From the NCBI RefSeq assembly GCF_003426815.1, contig NZ_QKYK01000020.1:1-64000 (forward strand): a DNA stretch of 64,000 nt. The letters run 5' to 3'. Origin of the DNA: Desertimonas flava (GTDB lineage Bacteria > Actinomycetota > Acidimicrobiia > Acidimicrobiales > Ilumatobacteraceae). Positions 31,108 through 41,004 of this stretch are shown piece by piece. The position numbers and the translations under genes are program-made. The notes beneath the pieces are model-generated. The model ran no database searches and was not told the DNA's origin. It saw only the letters and a list, made by a program, of their open reading frames with translations. How positions within the stretch are numbered: the first letter of the stretch is position 1; each line of letters begins with the position of its first letter.

Positions 31108-32676
31108 CTATTCCCACTCGATCGTGCCCGGCGGCTTCGACGTGACGTCGTACACCACGCGGTTGATGCCATGGACCTCGTTGATGATGCGGTTCGACAT
31201 CCTCTCGAGCAGGTCATACGGCAGGCGCGCCCAATCCGCGGTCATCGCGTCGTCGCTGGTGACGGCGCGGATGATGATCGGGTGGCCGTAGGTGCGCTCG
31301 TCACCCATCACCCCGACCGACCGGATGTCGGCGAGCACGGCGAACGACTGCCAGATCTCCCGTTCGAGGCCGGCGGCGGCGATCTCGGCCCGCACGATCG
31401 CGTCCGCCCGCTGGAGCAAGGCCACCTTCTCGCGGGTCACCTCACCGATGATGCGCACGCCGAGGCCGGGACCGGGGAACGGCTGGCGGTACACCATGTG
31501 GTCGGGCAAGCCGAGCTCGAGGCCGAGCTTGCGCACTTCGTCCTTGAACAGGTCCCGCAAGGGCTCGATGAGCTCGAGCTTCATGTCCTCGGGGAGCCCA
31601 CCGACGTTGTGGTGACTCTTGATCACGGCAGCGGTGCCGTCGGCGCCTCCGGACTCGATGAGGTCGGGATACAGGGTGCCCTGCACGAGGAAGCCGGCCT
31701 CGACCAGCCCACCGGTGTGCTCCTCGAAGATGCGGATGAACTCGTCGCCGATCGCCTTGCGCTTCTCCTCGGGCTCGGTGACGCCGTCGAGGCGGGCGAA
31801 GAAGCGATCGGCCGCATCGACGTGGATCAGCTCGAGGCCCATCTCCCGGCGGAACGTCTCGGTGACGTCGGCGCTCTCGCCGAGGCGCATCAGGCCGGTG
31901 TCCACGTAGACGCACGTGAGCTGGTGGCCGATCGCCCGGTTCACGAGCGCTGCGGCGACCGCCGAGTCGACGCCGCCCGAGAGGGCGCAGATCGCCCGGC
32001 CCTCGCCGACCTGCTCGCGGATCCTGGCGACCTGCTCGTCGACGATCGACGACATCGTCCATGTCGGCCGGGCGCCGGCCCGCTCGTGGAGGAACCGCCG
32101 CAAGACCCCCATGCCGTAGGGCGTGTGCCCAACTTCGGGGTGGAACTGCACGCCGTAGATGCGCCGCTCCTCGTTCTCGAGCACGGCCACGGGGGCGTCG
32201 GCCGTCGACGCGGTGGCGGTGAATCCCGGCGGCGGCGTCTTGATGGCCACACCGTGGCTCATCCACACGTCGTGGGTCTCGGGCGCGTCGTCGGGCAGCA
32301 CCAGCGAGGGGGCATCACGACGCATCGACGTGCGGCCGTACTCGCCGCGGGCGCCACGGTCGACATCGCCGCCGAGCTGGAGGGCGAGCAGCTGGGCGCC
32401 GTAGCAGATGCCGAGGATGGGGACGCCGAGCTCGTAGATCTCCGGATCGAGCAGCGGGGCGCCCTCGACGTACACGCTGGCCGGCCCGCCCGACAGGATC
32501 AGCGCCGACGGGCGCTTGGCCGCCACCTCGGCCGGGGTGATGCGGTGACGGACGATCTCCGAGAAGACCTCGAGCTCGCGGACGCGCCGGGCGATGAGCT
32601 GGGCGTACTGCGCCCCGAAGTCGACGACGAGCACGGGGCCGGCCGGGTCGGCGGGGGGAACGGCTGCGGTGGGCAT
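31108..32676 (-). CDS. guaA: GMP synthase (glutamine-hydrolysing)
   Basis: The 522-residue enzyme converts XMP to GMP. It has the class I glutaminase domain with the nucleophile cysteine in ILGICYGAQ (about residue 90) and the histidine in [10 protein letters not shown], then the ATP-pyrophosphatase P-loop [14 protein letters not shown] (about 230) and the family C-terminus KPPGTIEWE. The ATG at 32676 gives the standard length; an in-frame TTG at 32694 is possible. Divergent from the small membrane protein gene. Confidence 0.96.
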   Translation of the reverse strand: MPTAAVPPADPAGPVLVVDFGAQYAQLIARRVRELEVFSEIVRHRITPAEVAAKRPSALILSGGPASVYVEGAPLLDPEIYELGVPILGICYGAQLLALQLGGDVDRGARGEYGRTSMRRDAPSLVLPDDAPETHDVWMSHGVAIKTPPPGFTATASTADAPVAVLENEERRIYGVQFHPEVGHTPYGMGVLRRFLHERAGARPTWTMSSIVDEQVARIREQVGEGRAICALSGGVDSAVAAALVNRAIGHQLTCVYVDTGLMRLGESADVTETFRREMGLELIHVDAADRFFARLDGVTEPEEKRKAIGDEFIRIFEEHTGGLVEAGFLVQGTLYPDLIESGGADGTAAVIKSHHNVGGLPEDMKLELIEPLRDLFKDEVRKLGLELGLPDHMVYRQPFPGPGLGVRIIGEVTREKVALLQRADAIVRAEIAAAGLEREIWQSFAVLADIRSVGVMGDERTYGHPIIIRAVTSDDAMTADWARLPYDLLERMSNRIINEVHGINRVVYDVTSKPPGTIEWE

Positions 32677-32775
32677 GGACTCCGTGTCGCTCAAGGCTCC
32701 GATCGTATTCGCTCCGACCGCTGGTCGGCAGGTGACGTCTGGGTGAATTCGGTTCGATTCCGGTAGACCGGTTGC

Positions 32776-33192
32776 ATGCCTCGCCCCGGATCGCGGCCCG
32801 ACCTCGGCCGCGGCCTCCTCTCGTTCGTCGCCATCCTGCTGGTCACCCTGGCCGTCGCCACGCTGACGTCGGGGGCGGTCGAGGCATCCACCCCGCCCGA
32901 CGGTTCCGCACCGCCCGCCTCGGTGGTCCCGGCGGCGGTCGCCGAGGGCGACGAGACCGTGGTGTCGGTCGGTGCGGCGGGCGCGGCGATCGCCAACAAC
33001 GACTTCATGCCCGAGCGCGAGAACCTGTCGGAATGCATCGGCGCAGTGCAACGGCCGAACTGCGGCAGCAAGGCGAAGGGCGGCTGGCGGCAGGGCCTGA
33101 CGTTCGGCGTGATCGCCGGCGGCATGGCGCTGATCGGCTGGCGACTGGTGGTGTCGGTCCGCAAACGCGACCGCGCCCTCAACGCATCCTGA
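32776..33192 (+). CDS. Small predicted membrane protein of unknown function
   Basis: The 138-residue protein has a hydrophobic segment near the N-terminus ([18 protein letters not shown], which may be a signal peptide) and a second near the C-terminus ([20 protein letters not shown]), joined by a Pro/Ala/Val-rich extracytoplasmic loop with two cysteines ([14 protein letters not shown]) that could form a disulfide. It ends with a basic cytoplasmic tail. Similar small proteins next to guaA exist in related actinobacteria but no function is known. Confidence 0.7.
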   Translation: MPRPGSRPDLGRGLLSFVAILLVTLAVATLTSGAVEASTPPDGSAPPASVVPAAVAEGDETVVSVGAAGAAIANNDFMPERENLSECIGAVQRPNCGSKAKGGWRQGLTFGVIAGGMALIGWRLVVSVRKRDRALNAS

Positions 33193-33291
33193 CGCTCACT
33201 GCCCGACCGCCCGACGCCTCGGGCCGTCGGCGCAACGAGCTCCAACTCCTCGGTCGCGTCGTCCACTTCGCGGGCACGCCAGACTGGCGCG

Positions 33292-34719
33292 ATGACGCCA
33301 GAGGAGTTCCGCCGCGCCGGCCACCAGCTCGTCGACTGGATCGCCGAGTACGTCGCGAACGTCGAGTCCCGGCCGGTGACGTCGGACGTCGTTCCGGGCG
33401 ATGTGTTGGCCGCGCTGCCGGAGGCGCCGCCCGACACCGTCGACGACTTCGCCAGCGTCCTCGCCGACGTCGACTCGACGATCGTGCCGGCACTCACGCA
33501 CTGGCAGCATCCGAGCTTCTTCGGCTACTTCCCAGCCAACAGCTCGTACTCCTCGATCCTCGCCGAACTGCTCTCGGCCGGTCTCGGCGTCAACGGGATG
33601 AGCTGGGTCACCTCGCCGGCATGCACCGAGCTGGAGATCCGCGTCGTCGACTGGCTCGCCGCGCTGCTCGGACTCCCCGACCGCTTCCTCTCGACGAGCG
33701 ACGGCGGCGGCGTCATCCAGGGCACGGCCAGCGAGGCGACGCTGGTCGCCATCCTCTCGGCCCGCTGGCGGGCGACGAGCGGCCGCGTGAACAACGATGG
33801 CGACACCACCAAGCTCGTCGCCTACATCACCTCGCAGGCGCACTCGAGCCTCGAGAAGGGTCTGCGGATCGCCGGCATCGGCACCGCCCAGACCCGCATC
33901 GTGGCCCATGACGAGACGTTCGCCATGCGACCCGACGCACTGGCCGAGGCCGTCGCCGCCGACCGCGCGGCCGGTCTGGTGCCGTTCTTCGTCTGCTCGT
34001 CACGGGGCACGACCTCGTCGATGGCGTTCGATCCGACCCCGGCGATCGCCGAGATCGCACGCGCCAACGGCATGTGGCTGCACGTCGACGCCGCGATGTC
34101 CGGGATCGCCGCCCTCGCCCCGGAGTACCGCTGGGTCAACGACGGCCTCGAGTCCGCCGACAGCTATTGCACCAATCCGCACAAATGGATGGGCATCAAC
34201 TTCGACTGCGACGTCTACTGGACGGCGGACCGCTCGGCACTGCTCGGCGCGTTGAGCATCTTGCCCGAGTACCTCCGCTCGGCTGCGGCCGCGGCCGGCG
34301 CGGCCGTCGACCTGCGGGACTGGCAGATCCCGCTCGGACGCCGGTTCCGATCGCTGAAGCTGTGGTTCGGTCTGCGCCTCGACGGCATCGACACGTTCCA
34401 GGCGCGCATCCGCGATCACGTCACGATCACCGCCGAACTCGCCGCATGGATCGCCGACGACCCCCGTTTCGAGATCGTCGCGCCCCACCCGCTCAACCTG
34501 GTGTGCCTGCGCGTGGCCGATCGCGCCGGCGGTGACGAGGCGACGGAACGGTTGATCGAGGACGCCAACGCGACCCGGCGGGTGTTGTTCACGCGCACGG
34601 TGCTCGACGACCGCCCGGTGCTGCGTTTCTCCGTCGGCGGCGCGCAGACCCAGCGCCGCCACGTCCGCGCCGCGTGGGAGCTCCTCCAGTCCCTGGTCGC
34701 GCCCGTCCCGGCCGGGTGA
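33292..34719 (+). CDS. PLP-dependent group II amino acid decarboxylase
   Basis: The 475-residue protein matches aromatic-L-amino-acid/tryptophan-type decarboxylases: HPSFFGYFPANSSYSSILAE, TSPACTELEIRVVDWLA, GVIQGTASEATLVAIL, the aspartate of LHVDAAMSG and the PLP lysine in CTNPHKWMG (about residue 302). Such enzymes act on tyrosine, tryptophan, phenylalanine or DOPA; the real substrate is not clear from sequence. It converges on the Nudix gene with a strong terminator hairpin between them. Confidence 0.92.
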   Translation: MTPEEFRRAGHQLVDWIAEYVANVESRPVTSDVVPGDVLAALPEAPPDTVDDFASVLADVDSTIVPALTHWQHPSFFGYFPANSSYSSILAELLSAGLGVNGMSWVTSPACTELEIRVVDWLAALLGLPDRFLSTSDGGGVIQGTASEATLVAILSARWRATSGRVNNDGDTTKLVAYITSQAHSSLEKGLRIAGIGTAQTRIVAHDETFAMRPDALAEAVAADRAAGLVPFFVCSSRGTTSSMAFDPTPAIAEIARANGMWLHVDAAMSGIAALAPEYRWVNDGLESADSYCTNPHKWMGINFDCDVYWTADRSALLGALSILPEYLRSAAAAAGAAVDLRDWQIPLGRRFRSLKLWFGLRLDGIDTFQARIRDHVTITAELAAWIADDPRFEIVAPHPLNLVCLRVADRAGGDEATERLIEDANATRRVLFTRTVLDDRPVLRFSVGGAQTQRRHVRAAWELLQSLVAPVPAG

Positions 34720-34738
34720 CCCGCCGCCCGTGCTCCGC

Positions 34739-34783
34739 GTGAGGCTGGGATCGTGCCGAAAGCCGGGACGATCGGCGCCTCAC
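34739..34783. terminator. Bidirectional terminator hairpin between decarboxylase and Nudix genes
   Basis: GTGAGGC pairs with GCCTCAC at the base and GATCGT with ACGATC inside, around an AAAG loop. It sits in the convergent gap and is followed by CTCCCCCTT on the plus strand. Confidence 0.7.
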
Positions 34784-34828
34784 TCCCCCTTGGAGGCTCC
34801 GCTGGCTGTGGCCGGGGCTGCGAACGTG

Positions 34829-35464
34829 TCAGCGGGCGAGGCGGCCGAGGAGATCGGTGAGCATCGACGCGGTGGCGCCCCAGACGGTCTCGTCGTCGAG
34901 CTCGTAGAAGTAGATGCGCCGTGACGTCGGCGGCTCGCCCCATCGCTCGACGCGCCACGTGTCGGGACGGACCAGTTCGCGCAGCGGCACCCAGAGGACG
35001 CGCTCGGCTTCCATCGAAGTCGGCTGGAGATCGAGCTGGGCGGGAACGCGGGCGACGATGGGGACGATGTAGCTGCGGCTGACGACGGTGGCCAGATGGT
35101 TGAGCTCGCCGACGACCTCGACGTCGGCGGCGACGAGGCCGACCTCTTCGTTGGCCTCGCGGAGGGCCGCCTGCTCGGCCGTCTCCCCCGGATCGAGGCG
35201 ACCGCCGGGAAAGCTCATCTCGCCCGAGTGGCTGCGCAGCTTCCGTGACCGCCGGGTCAGCAGCACCCCGGCATCGCCGTGGGGCCCGTCGGCGAGAGCC
35301 ACCAGGACCGCGGCCGGGCGGGCGTCAGGCCCCTCGTAGGTGGCCGGCCGGCTCGATGGCGAGGCGGCCAGAGCCGCCACCACGTCCTCGGTGCTCACCT
35401 CGAGCGGATACGGGGCCGGCGGTGGGGCGTCGAGCACCGACCAGGCGTGCGGGCGAGGTATCAC
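34829..35464 (-). CDS. Nudix hydrolase, CoA pyrophosphatase-like
   Basis: The 211-residue protein contains the Nudix box in PGGRLDPGETAEQAALREANEEVGL (glycine, REANEEVG and acidic residues all present). The preceding VLLTRRSRKLRSHSGEMSFPGG matches the CoA-specific subfamily (NudL-like), which cleaves CoA and acyl-CoA to 3'-phosphoadenosine nucleotides and phosphopantetheine. Start at 35464 is the first in-frame ATG; a shorter one is possible. Confidence 0.85.
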   Translation of the reverse strand: MIPRPHAWSVLDAPPPAPYPLEVSTEDVVAALAASPSSRPATYEGPDARPAAVLVALADGPHGDAGVLLTRRSRKLRSHSGEMSFPGGRLDPGETAEQAALREANEEVGLVAADVEVVGELNHLATVVSRSYIVPIVARVPAQLDLQPTSMEAERVLWVPLRELVRPDTWRVERWGEPPTSRRIYFYELDDETVWGATASMLTDLLGRLAR

Positions 35465-35495
35465 CTGCTCACCGCCCGGGCGGCGCGTGCGGCTG

Positions 35496-35663
35496 TCAGT
35501 CAGCGGGCGTCCACCCGGACTCGCTGAGCTGGCGCAGCACCTCGGGCAGACCGGCGGTCTTGAGGTTGGCGAGTACCTTGCCCGGCAGCTCCTCGCCGGC
35601 CTCCCACTGCTCCCATGCCGTGATCAGCTTGGTGAGATCGGGCGGAGGGGTGTCGAACGCCAT
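35496..35663 (-). CDS. Small acidic protein of 55 residues
   Basis: An ATG at 35663 opens a 55-residue frame ending at 35496: MAFDTPPPDLTKLITAWEQW followed by EEGEELPGK-like acidic sequence (actual EAGEELPGKVL), then LANLKTAGLPEVLRQLSES. The sequence looks like a two-helix soluble protein with sensible composition, and it fills the gap 31 bases upstream of the Nudix gene on the same strand. Small proteins with the same W-E-x-G-E-x-LPG pattern are common in actinobacteria. Function unknown. Confidence 0.6.
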   Translation of the reverse strand: MAFDTPPPDLTKLITAWEQWEAGEELPGKVLANLKTAGLPEVLRQLSESGWTPAD

Positions 35664-35732
35664 GGGGGTGACGCTACCGGCTGCCTCCAGACGTCAGCAG
35701 CCGTCGTCAGCAGCGGTCGTGAGCCTTGGTGT

Positions 35733-36209
35733 TCAGCCGTCACGGCGCTTGCGGGCGAACGCCCGCCCCTGGTTGACGAGCCGGCCGGCGGCACGGCCGA
35801 TGGACTCGCTGCGATCGACCGGAGCGCCGGCCGGACGGACACGGGGACCGGGGTTGCGAAAGTTGGTGGTCGCCCACATCAACGCCATCACGGCCACGAC
35901 GCCGAGCATCATCAGGCGGGACGCGTTGTCGATCTCGAGGAACGGCAGGACGGCGGCGAGGGCGATCGCCGCCATGACGCCGACGTCGAGCCATCGGTGA
36001 AGGGGTCGGCCGACCGCCCGCCAGGCGCCGAGCGGGCCGGTCACGATCGCCGCGTTGACCACGATCAGACCGCCGGCGAGCACCGGGAAGAACGGCTCGG
36101 GGTTCTGTACTCCACCCGCAACGAGCATCAGTCCGAGCACGTACTCGGCGCCCTGGTGCAGCCAGAACGGGCGCTGCGCCTTGTCGATTCGCTTGTCGTC
36201 GGCGACCAC
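35733..36209 (-). CDS. Predicted integral membrane protein
   Basis: The 158-residue protein has about four hydrophobic helices (YVLGLMLVAGGVQ, FPVLAGGLIVVNAAIV, VGVMAAIALAAVLPFLEI, LMMLGVVAVMALMWA) and a basic C-terminal tail. GTG 36209 is chosen because the longer frame runs through the palindrome at 36255-36285. An RIDKAQRPFWLHQGAEYVLG opening looks like a genuine cytoplasmic N-terminus. Function unknown. Confidence 0.7.
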   Translation of the reverse strand: MVADDKRIDKAQRPFWLHQGAEYVLGLMLVAGGVQNPEPFFPVLAGGLIVVNAAIVTGPLGAWRAVGRPLHRWLDVGVMAAIALAAVLPFLEIDNASRLMMLGVVAVMALMWATTNFRNPGPRVRPAGAPVDRSESIGRAAGRLVNQGRAFARKRRDG

Positions 36210-36254
36210 GCCGAGAACGTATCGGGTCGACCGCCGAGGTGGGCCGGTGCCCGG

Positions 36255-36285
36255 GTAGCAGATGGTGCCTGGCACCATCTGTTAC
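36255..36285. repeat. 31-nt palindrome, dispersed family copy 2
   Basis: GTAGCAGATGGTGCC and its near complement surround a central T, with one mismatch. It shares only the GGTGCC-T-GGCACC centre with the copy at 45344 and the GTGCC/GGCAC centre with those at 27501 and 52604; the arms differ but remain self-complementary. It lies between the methyltransferase stop and the membrane protein start on the minus strand. Confidence 0.85.
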
Positions 36286-36294
36286 TCGGTACGT

Positions 36295-36813
36295 TCAGGC
36301 GGCGAGGCGTCCGATGACGGTCGCGAGGGCCGGCGAGTCGCTCCGCAACAGGGTCGTGGCGAACCCGTGGCGCCCGAGGTTCGCGGCGACTCGTTCGAGC
36401 AGGGCGTCGTCCAGTGCCCCGGGTGTCTCGAACACGAGGTGGACCGCGCCGTGCGGTCGCAGTGCCGCGGCCAACGCCGCGCATTCGCGCTCCGCCTCCC
36501 CCGTCCAAAAGACGTTGACGTTGATGGCCAGGGCGACGTCGAACGGTGAGACGGCCTCGAAGTCGGCCAACGGCGAGACCTCGAACGCGGCGCGACCGGC
36601 GGCGACCGCGCCGACATGTCGCGCCGCCGCCTTGGCCACGGCGCCGGCCGACCGGTCGATGCAGAGGAGGAAGCCGGTCTCGAGCCGGTCGAGCACGAGC
36701 GCGGCGCCGGCACCGGTTCCCCCACCGATCTCGAGCACGCGCTCATGGCCGGCCAGATCGAGCCCATCCACCGCCCACGCCAGCCGACCTCGTCGTCGCT
36801 CGCCCCTCCTCAC
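36295..36813 (-). CDS. Class I SAM-dependent methyltransferase
   Basis: The 172-residue protein has the SAM-binding motif I VLEIGGGTGAGAALVL near residue 26, an acidic end of strand 2 (FLLCIDRS), and motif DVALAINVNVFW near residue 100, all in normal spacing for a compact class I enzyme. GTG 36813 overlaps the stop of the GNAT gene (GTGA); the longer frame upstream reads through that gene. The acceptor is unknown. Confidence 0.82.
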   Translation of the reverse strand: MRRGERRRGRLAWAVDGLDLAGHERVLEIGGGTGAGAALVLDRLETGFLLCIDRSAGAVAKAAARHVGAVAAGRAAFEVSPLADFEAVSPFDVALAINVNVFWTGEAERECAALAAALRPHGAVHLVFETPGALDDALLERVAANLGRHGFATTLLRSDSPALATVIGRLAA

Positions 36814-37343
36814 GTCACCGCCGGACGGAAGTACCACACCTCGTCGCGGTCGTCGCCGTCGGCGACCCGGATGGCTCCGGGGAATCGCCCGACCTCGCGC
36901 CACCCGAGCCGCGAGTAGTACTCCTCGAGCCCGGTTCGGCTGCGCGCCGACAGATAGAGCTGCTCGATGCCGGCGTCGGCCGCCGCCGCGACGGCGGCGT
37001 CGACGAGGCGGCGTCCGAGGCCGGATCGCTGGAAGTCGGGATCGACCATCAGCAGTTTGAGCATCGCCCGGTGCCGCACGACCGGCTCGGGTCCGGGCTC
37101 GAGACGGACGGTGCCGACGAGGCGACCGTCACGCCGGGCCGCCAGCAGCGTGGTGCGCCCGGCCGCCACCTCGGCGGCGATGTGCGCCGCGACCGGGTCG
37201 ACCGCGGCCCGCTCCACGTGCGTCCCGAATCCCACCGATCCCCCGGCCACCGACACCCGATACCACAACTCCGCCAGCTCAGCCGTGAAGCCCTCGCCGA
37301 CGTCCCGAACCACGCCGATTCCGATGTCATCCTCGTGACCCAT
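36810..37343 (-). CDS. GNAT family N-acetyltransferase
   Basis: The 177-residue protein shows the GNAT acetyl-CoA site at about residues 98-112 (MLKLLMVDPDFQRSGLGRRLV) with the Q/RxxGxG/A motif, and a typical LYLSARSRTGLEEYYSRLGW strand-helix after it. ATG 37343 is preferred over the GTG at 37361. It is the first gene of a two-gene unit with the methyltransferase. Confidence 0.85.
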   Translation of the reverse strand: MGHEDDIGIGVVRDVGEGFTAELAELWYRVSVAGGSVGFGTHVERAAVDPVAAHIAAEVAAGRTTLLAARRDGRLVGTVRLEPGPEPVVRHRAMLKLLMVDPDFQRSGLGRRLVDAAVAAAADAGIEQLYLSARSRTGLEEYYSRLGWREVGRFPGAIRVADGDDRDEVWYFRPAVT

Positions 37344-37421
37344 GAGCGAGACGTCTATCACCCGTCACGAGATGACCAACGCGCGGAGCGAGGTTCGTGG
37401 GCAGTGCAGATGGAGACATCA

Positions 37422-37503
37422 CGAGTTGACATGCAACTCGCGCTGACGGAGGAGAAGGATTTCAGCGCGAAAGAGCGGCCCTGCTTTGAGGGCCGCTCTT
37501 TCG
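37422..37503. ncRNA. Candidate structured RNA: three consecutive stem-loops
   Basis: Three perfect hairpins follow one another: CGAGTTG/CAACTCG (37422-37440), CGCGCTGA/TCAGCGCG (37439-37469, loop purine-rich) and CGAAAGAGCGGCC/GGCCGCTCTTTCG (37469-37503). The last resembles a terminator ending in a short T-run. This lies in the gap between groEL and the GNAT gene (37344-37555). It could be a small RNA ending at 37503 on the plus strand, or two terminators plus a regulatory leader. No coding frame in it is convincing. Confidence 0.35.
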
Positions 37504-37523
37504 CTCGAACAGTGAGGGGGTTC

Positions 37524-37551
37524 CAGAGGGGGGAGCTTGCTCCCCCCTCTG
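37524..37551 (-). terminator. groEL terminator
   Basis: CAGAGGGGGGAGC pairs perfectly with GCTCCCCCCTCTG around a 2-base loop. It begins 4 bases after the groEL stop, in the position expected for the end of the groES-groEL message. Confidence 0.8.
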
Positions 37552-37555
37552 AGAC

Positions 37556-39492
<1,937 letters not shown>

Positions 39493-39548
39493 GGGATTCA
39501 TGCCTCCATTGGCGTGATCGTGTCGGAACAGGATGCGTCCGAGAACGG

Positions 39549-39575
39549 TTAGCACTCGGCTGGTGCGAGTGCCAG
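39549..39575 (-). promoter_or_regulatory. CIRCE operator 1 (HrcA site) upstream of groES
   Basis: TTAGCACTC, nine bases, then GAGTGCCAG (plus-strand reading); the consensus is TTAGCACTC-N9-GAGTGCTAA, so two positions of one arm differ. It lies immediately after the proposed -10 box, where HrcA binding would block initiation. Confidence 0.88.
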
Positions 39576-39603
39576 CGTAGGCTGCGACACGCCGCGTTAG
39601 CAA
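39574..39603 (-). promoter_or_regulatory. groESL promoter between two CIRCE sites
   Basis: On the minus strand TTGCTA (39603-39598) and TACGCT (39579-39574) are 18 bases apart. The -35 overlaps one arm of CIRCE 2 and the -10 abuts CIRCE 1, so HrcA could occlude both ends. Confidence 0.55.
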
Positions 39604-39623
39604 CCGCGGGGTGAGAGTGCTAA
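39597..39623 (-). promoter_or_regulatory. CIRCE operator 2 upstream of groES
   Basis: TTAGCAACC, nine bases, GAGTGCTAA: one arm perfect and the other with two changes. Together with CIRCE 1 it makes a tandem arrangement, 48 bases apart start to start. Confidence 0.88.
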
Positions 39624-39660
39624 ACGCCCTGCTTCGCCGGAGTTCGGACGCCGGCCACGA

Positions 39661-40275
39661 TCACCGCCGCCCGGCCGGCAGCCAGGTCGTCAGCGCCGCC
39701 AGCAACGCGACCAGTTCGGCGAGCGGAAGTCCGACGACGTTGCTCGTGCTGCCCTCGATCCGCGTGACGAAGGCGCCGCCGTGGCCCTGGATCGCGTAGG
39801 CGCCGGCCTTGTCGTGCGGCTCCCGGGTGCCGACGTACCAGTCGATCTGCTCGGCGCCGAACGCCGTCATCTCGACCGACGTGCTCACCACCTCCGTTCG
39901 GACCTGCCCGCCCGCGGCGACCGACACGCCGGTGTGGACGTGATGCCAACGCCCCGACAGCAGACGCAGCATCTTGCGGGCCTCGTCGTCGCTCCCGGGC
40001 TTGCCGAGGACCACGCCGTCGACGTCGACGACGCTGTCCGCGGCGACGACCACGGCGTCCGGTCGGGCCGTGGCGATCGCCGTCGCCTTGTCGTGACCCA
40101 GTCGCCGCACGAGGTCGACAGCCGCCTCCCCCGGACGCGGGGTCTCGTCGACGTCGGGCGGCTCCACGCGGAACTCGGCGCCGAGCTGCGCCAGCAGTTC
40201 GCGACGGCGCGGCGACCCCGAGGCGAGAATCAGCGGACGAGTCAGGGCGGCCACGGCCGGGTGGGGAAGGGTCAC
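39661..40275 (-). CDS. maf: Maf-like nucleoside triphosphate pyrophosphatase
   Basis: The 204-residue protein starts with ILASGSPRRRELLAQLG, the Maf signature, and continues with VVAADSVVDVDGVVLGKPG and GREP-type segment VGTREPHDKAGAYAIQG. Maf proteins hydrolyse dTTP/UTP or modified nucleotides and have been linked to septation. The GTG at 40275 is 39 bases from the divergent nucleotidase. The very long open frame that continues upstream runs antisense to two genes and is not real. Confidence 0.92.
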   Translation of the reverse strand: MTLPHPAVAALTRPLILASGSPRRRELLAQLGAEFRVEPPDVDETPRPGEAAVDLVRRLGHDKATAIATARPDAVVVAADSVVDVDGVVLGKPGSDDEARKMLRLLSGRWHHVHTGVSVAAGGQVRTEVVSTSVEMTAFGAEQIDWYVGTREPHDKAGAYAIQGHGGAFVTRIEGSTSNVVGLPLAELVALLAALTTWLPAGRR

Positions 40276-40314
40276 GGCGTCAGTCTGCCGACGTGGCGAG
40301 GCAGACTCGTCGGG

Positions 40315-40866
40315 ATGCGACTCGGGATCGACATGGACGGAGTGATCTGCGACTTCAACGCCGGCTGGATGGCGCGTCACCGCGACGACTTCGGCAGCGA
40401 CCTGGCCGCGATCGACACCGAGATCAAGTGGGACAACCTGCACACACTGTGCGGGTTCGCCGACATGGAGGCGTTCTGGCGCTGGGCCCAGGGCAGCGAG
40501 GACCGACCGTCGGTGTTCCGGCACCTCGAACCGTTCCCCGGTGCCGTGGACACCCTTCGAGAGCTGGCCGGCGCCAAGCACGAGATCGTGATCATCACGG
40601 CCAAGCCCGACTGGGCGGTGCCCGACACACTCCGCTGGTTGGCCGATCACGAGGTGCCCACGCGCGAGATCCACTTCCGCCACCGGAAGTCGACGGTGGC
40701 GTGCGACGTGTACCTCGACGACTCGCCCCTGGTCCTGCCGGAGCTGGTGTCGCGTCGGCCGGCGGCGACGGTGTGCCGCATGGTGAGGCCTTGGAACACG
40801 CCGCTCGACGGCGCCGTCGACGTCGACGGATGGCCGGCCTTTCGCGCCCTGGTGGGCGGCCTCTGA
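40315..40866 (+). CDS. HAD superfamily 5'(3')-deoxyribonucleotidase-like protein
   Basis: The 183-residue protein has the HAD nucleophile motif I as GIDMDGVICDFN at the very start, motif II VIITAKPDW near residue 97 and an acidic motif IV CDVYLDDSPLVL near 138. The layout fits the NT5C deoxyribonucleotidase family. Divergent from maf with 39 bases between them, so the two nucleotide-cleaning genes may share a control region. Confidence 0.78.
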   Translation: MRLGIDMDGVICDFNAGWMARHRDDFGSDLAAIDTEIKWDNLHTLCGFADMEAFWRWAQGSEDRPSVFRHLEPFPGAVDTLRELAGAKHEIVIITAKPDWAVPDTLRWLADHEVPTREIHFRHRKSTVACDVYLDDSPLVLPELVSRRPAATVCRMVRPWNTPLDGAVDVDGWPAFRALVGGL

Positions 40867-41004
40867 GCGTCCGCCCGCGCCGCTCGTGACGAACCAGTCG
40901 CCGGATGACCAGCGGTTGGCTAAGTTAAGCGGCCGAGCCAGTGGCGGGTCCGCCGTCACAAACCCCTCTTGGGGGAGGATCAGGGAGATGGAAGGGACCA
41001 CACG

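Noticed and set aside
29899-32766. 955-codon plus-strand frame
   Set aside because: Runs opposite the NlpC/P60 and guaA genes; proline and serine runs come from the Gly/Ser linker read backwards.
37344-37555. Short plus-strand peptide starting ATG 37431 (MQLALTEEKD)
   Set aside because: The reading frame runs through three perfect hairpins and into the groEL terminator, so RNA structure explains the sequence better.
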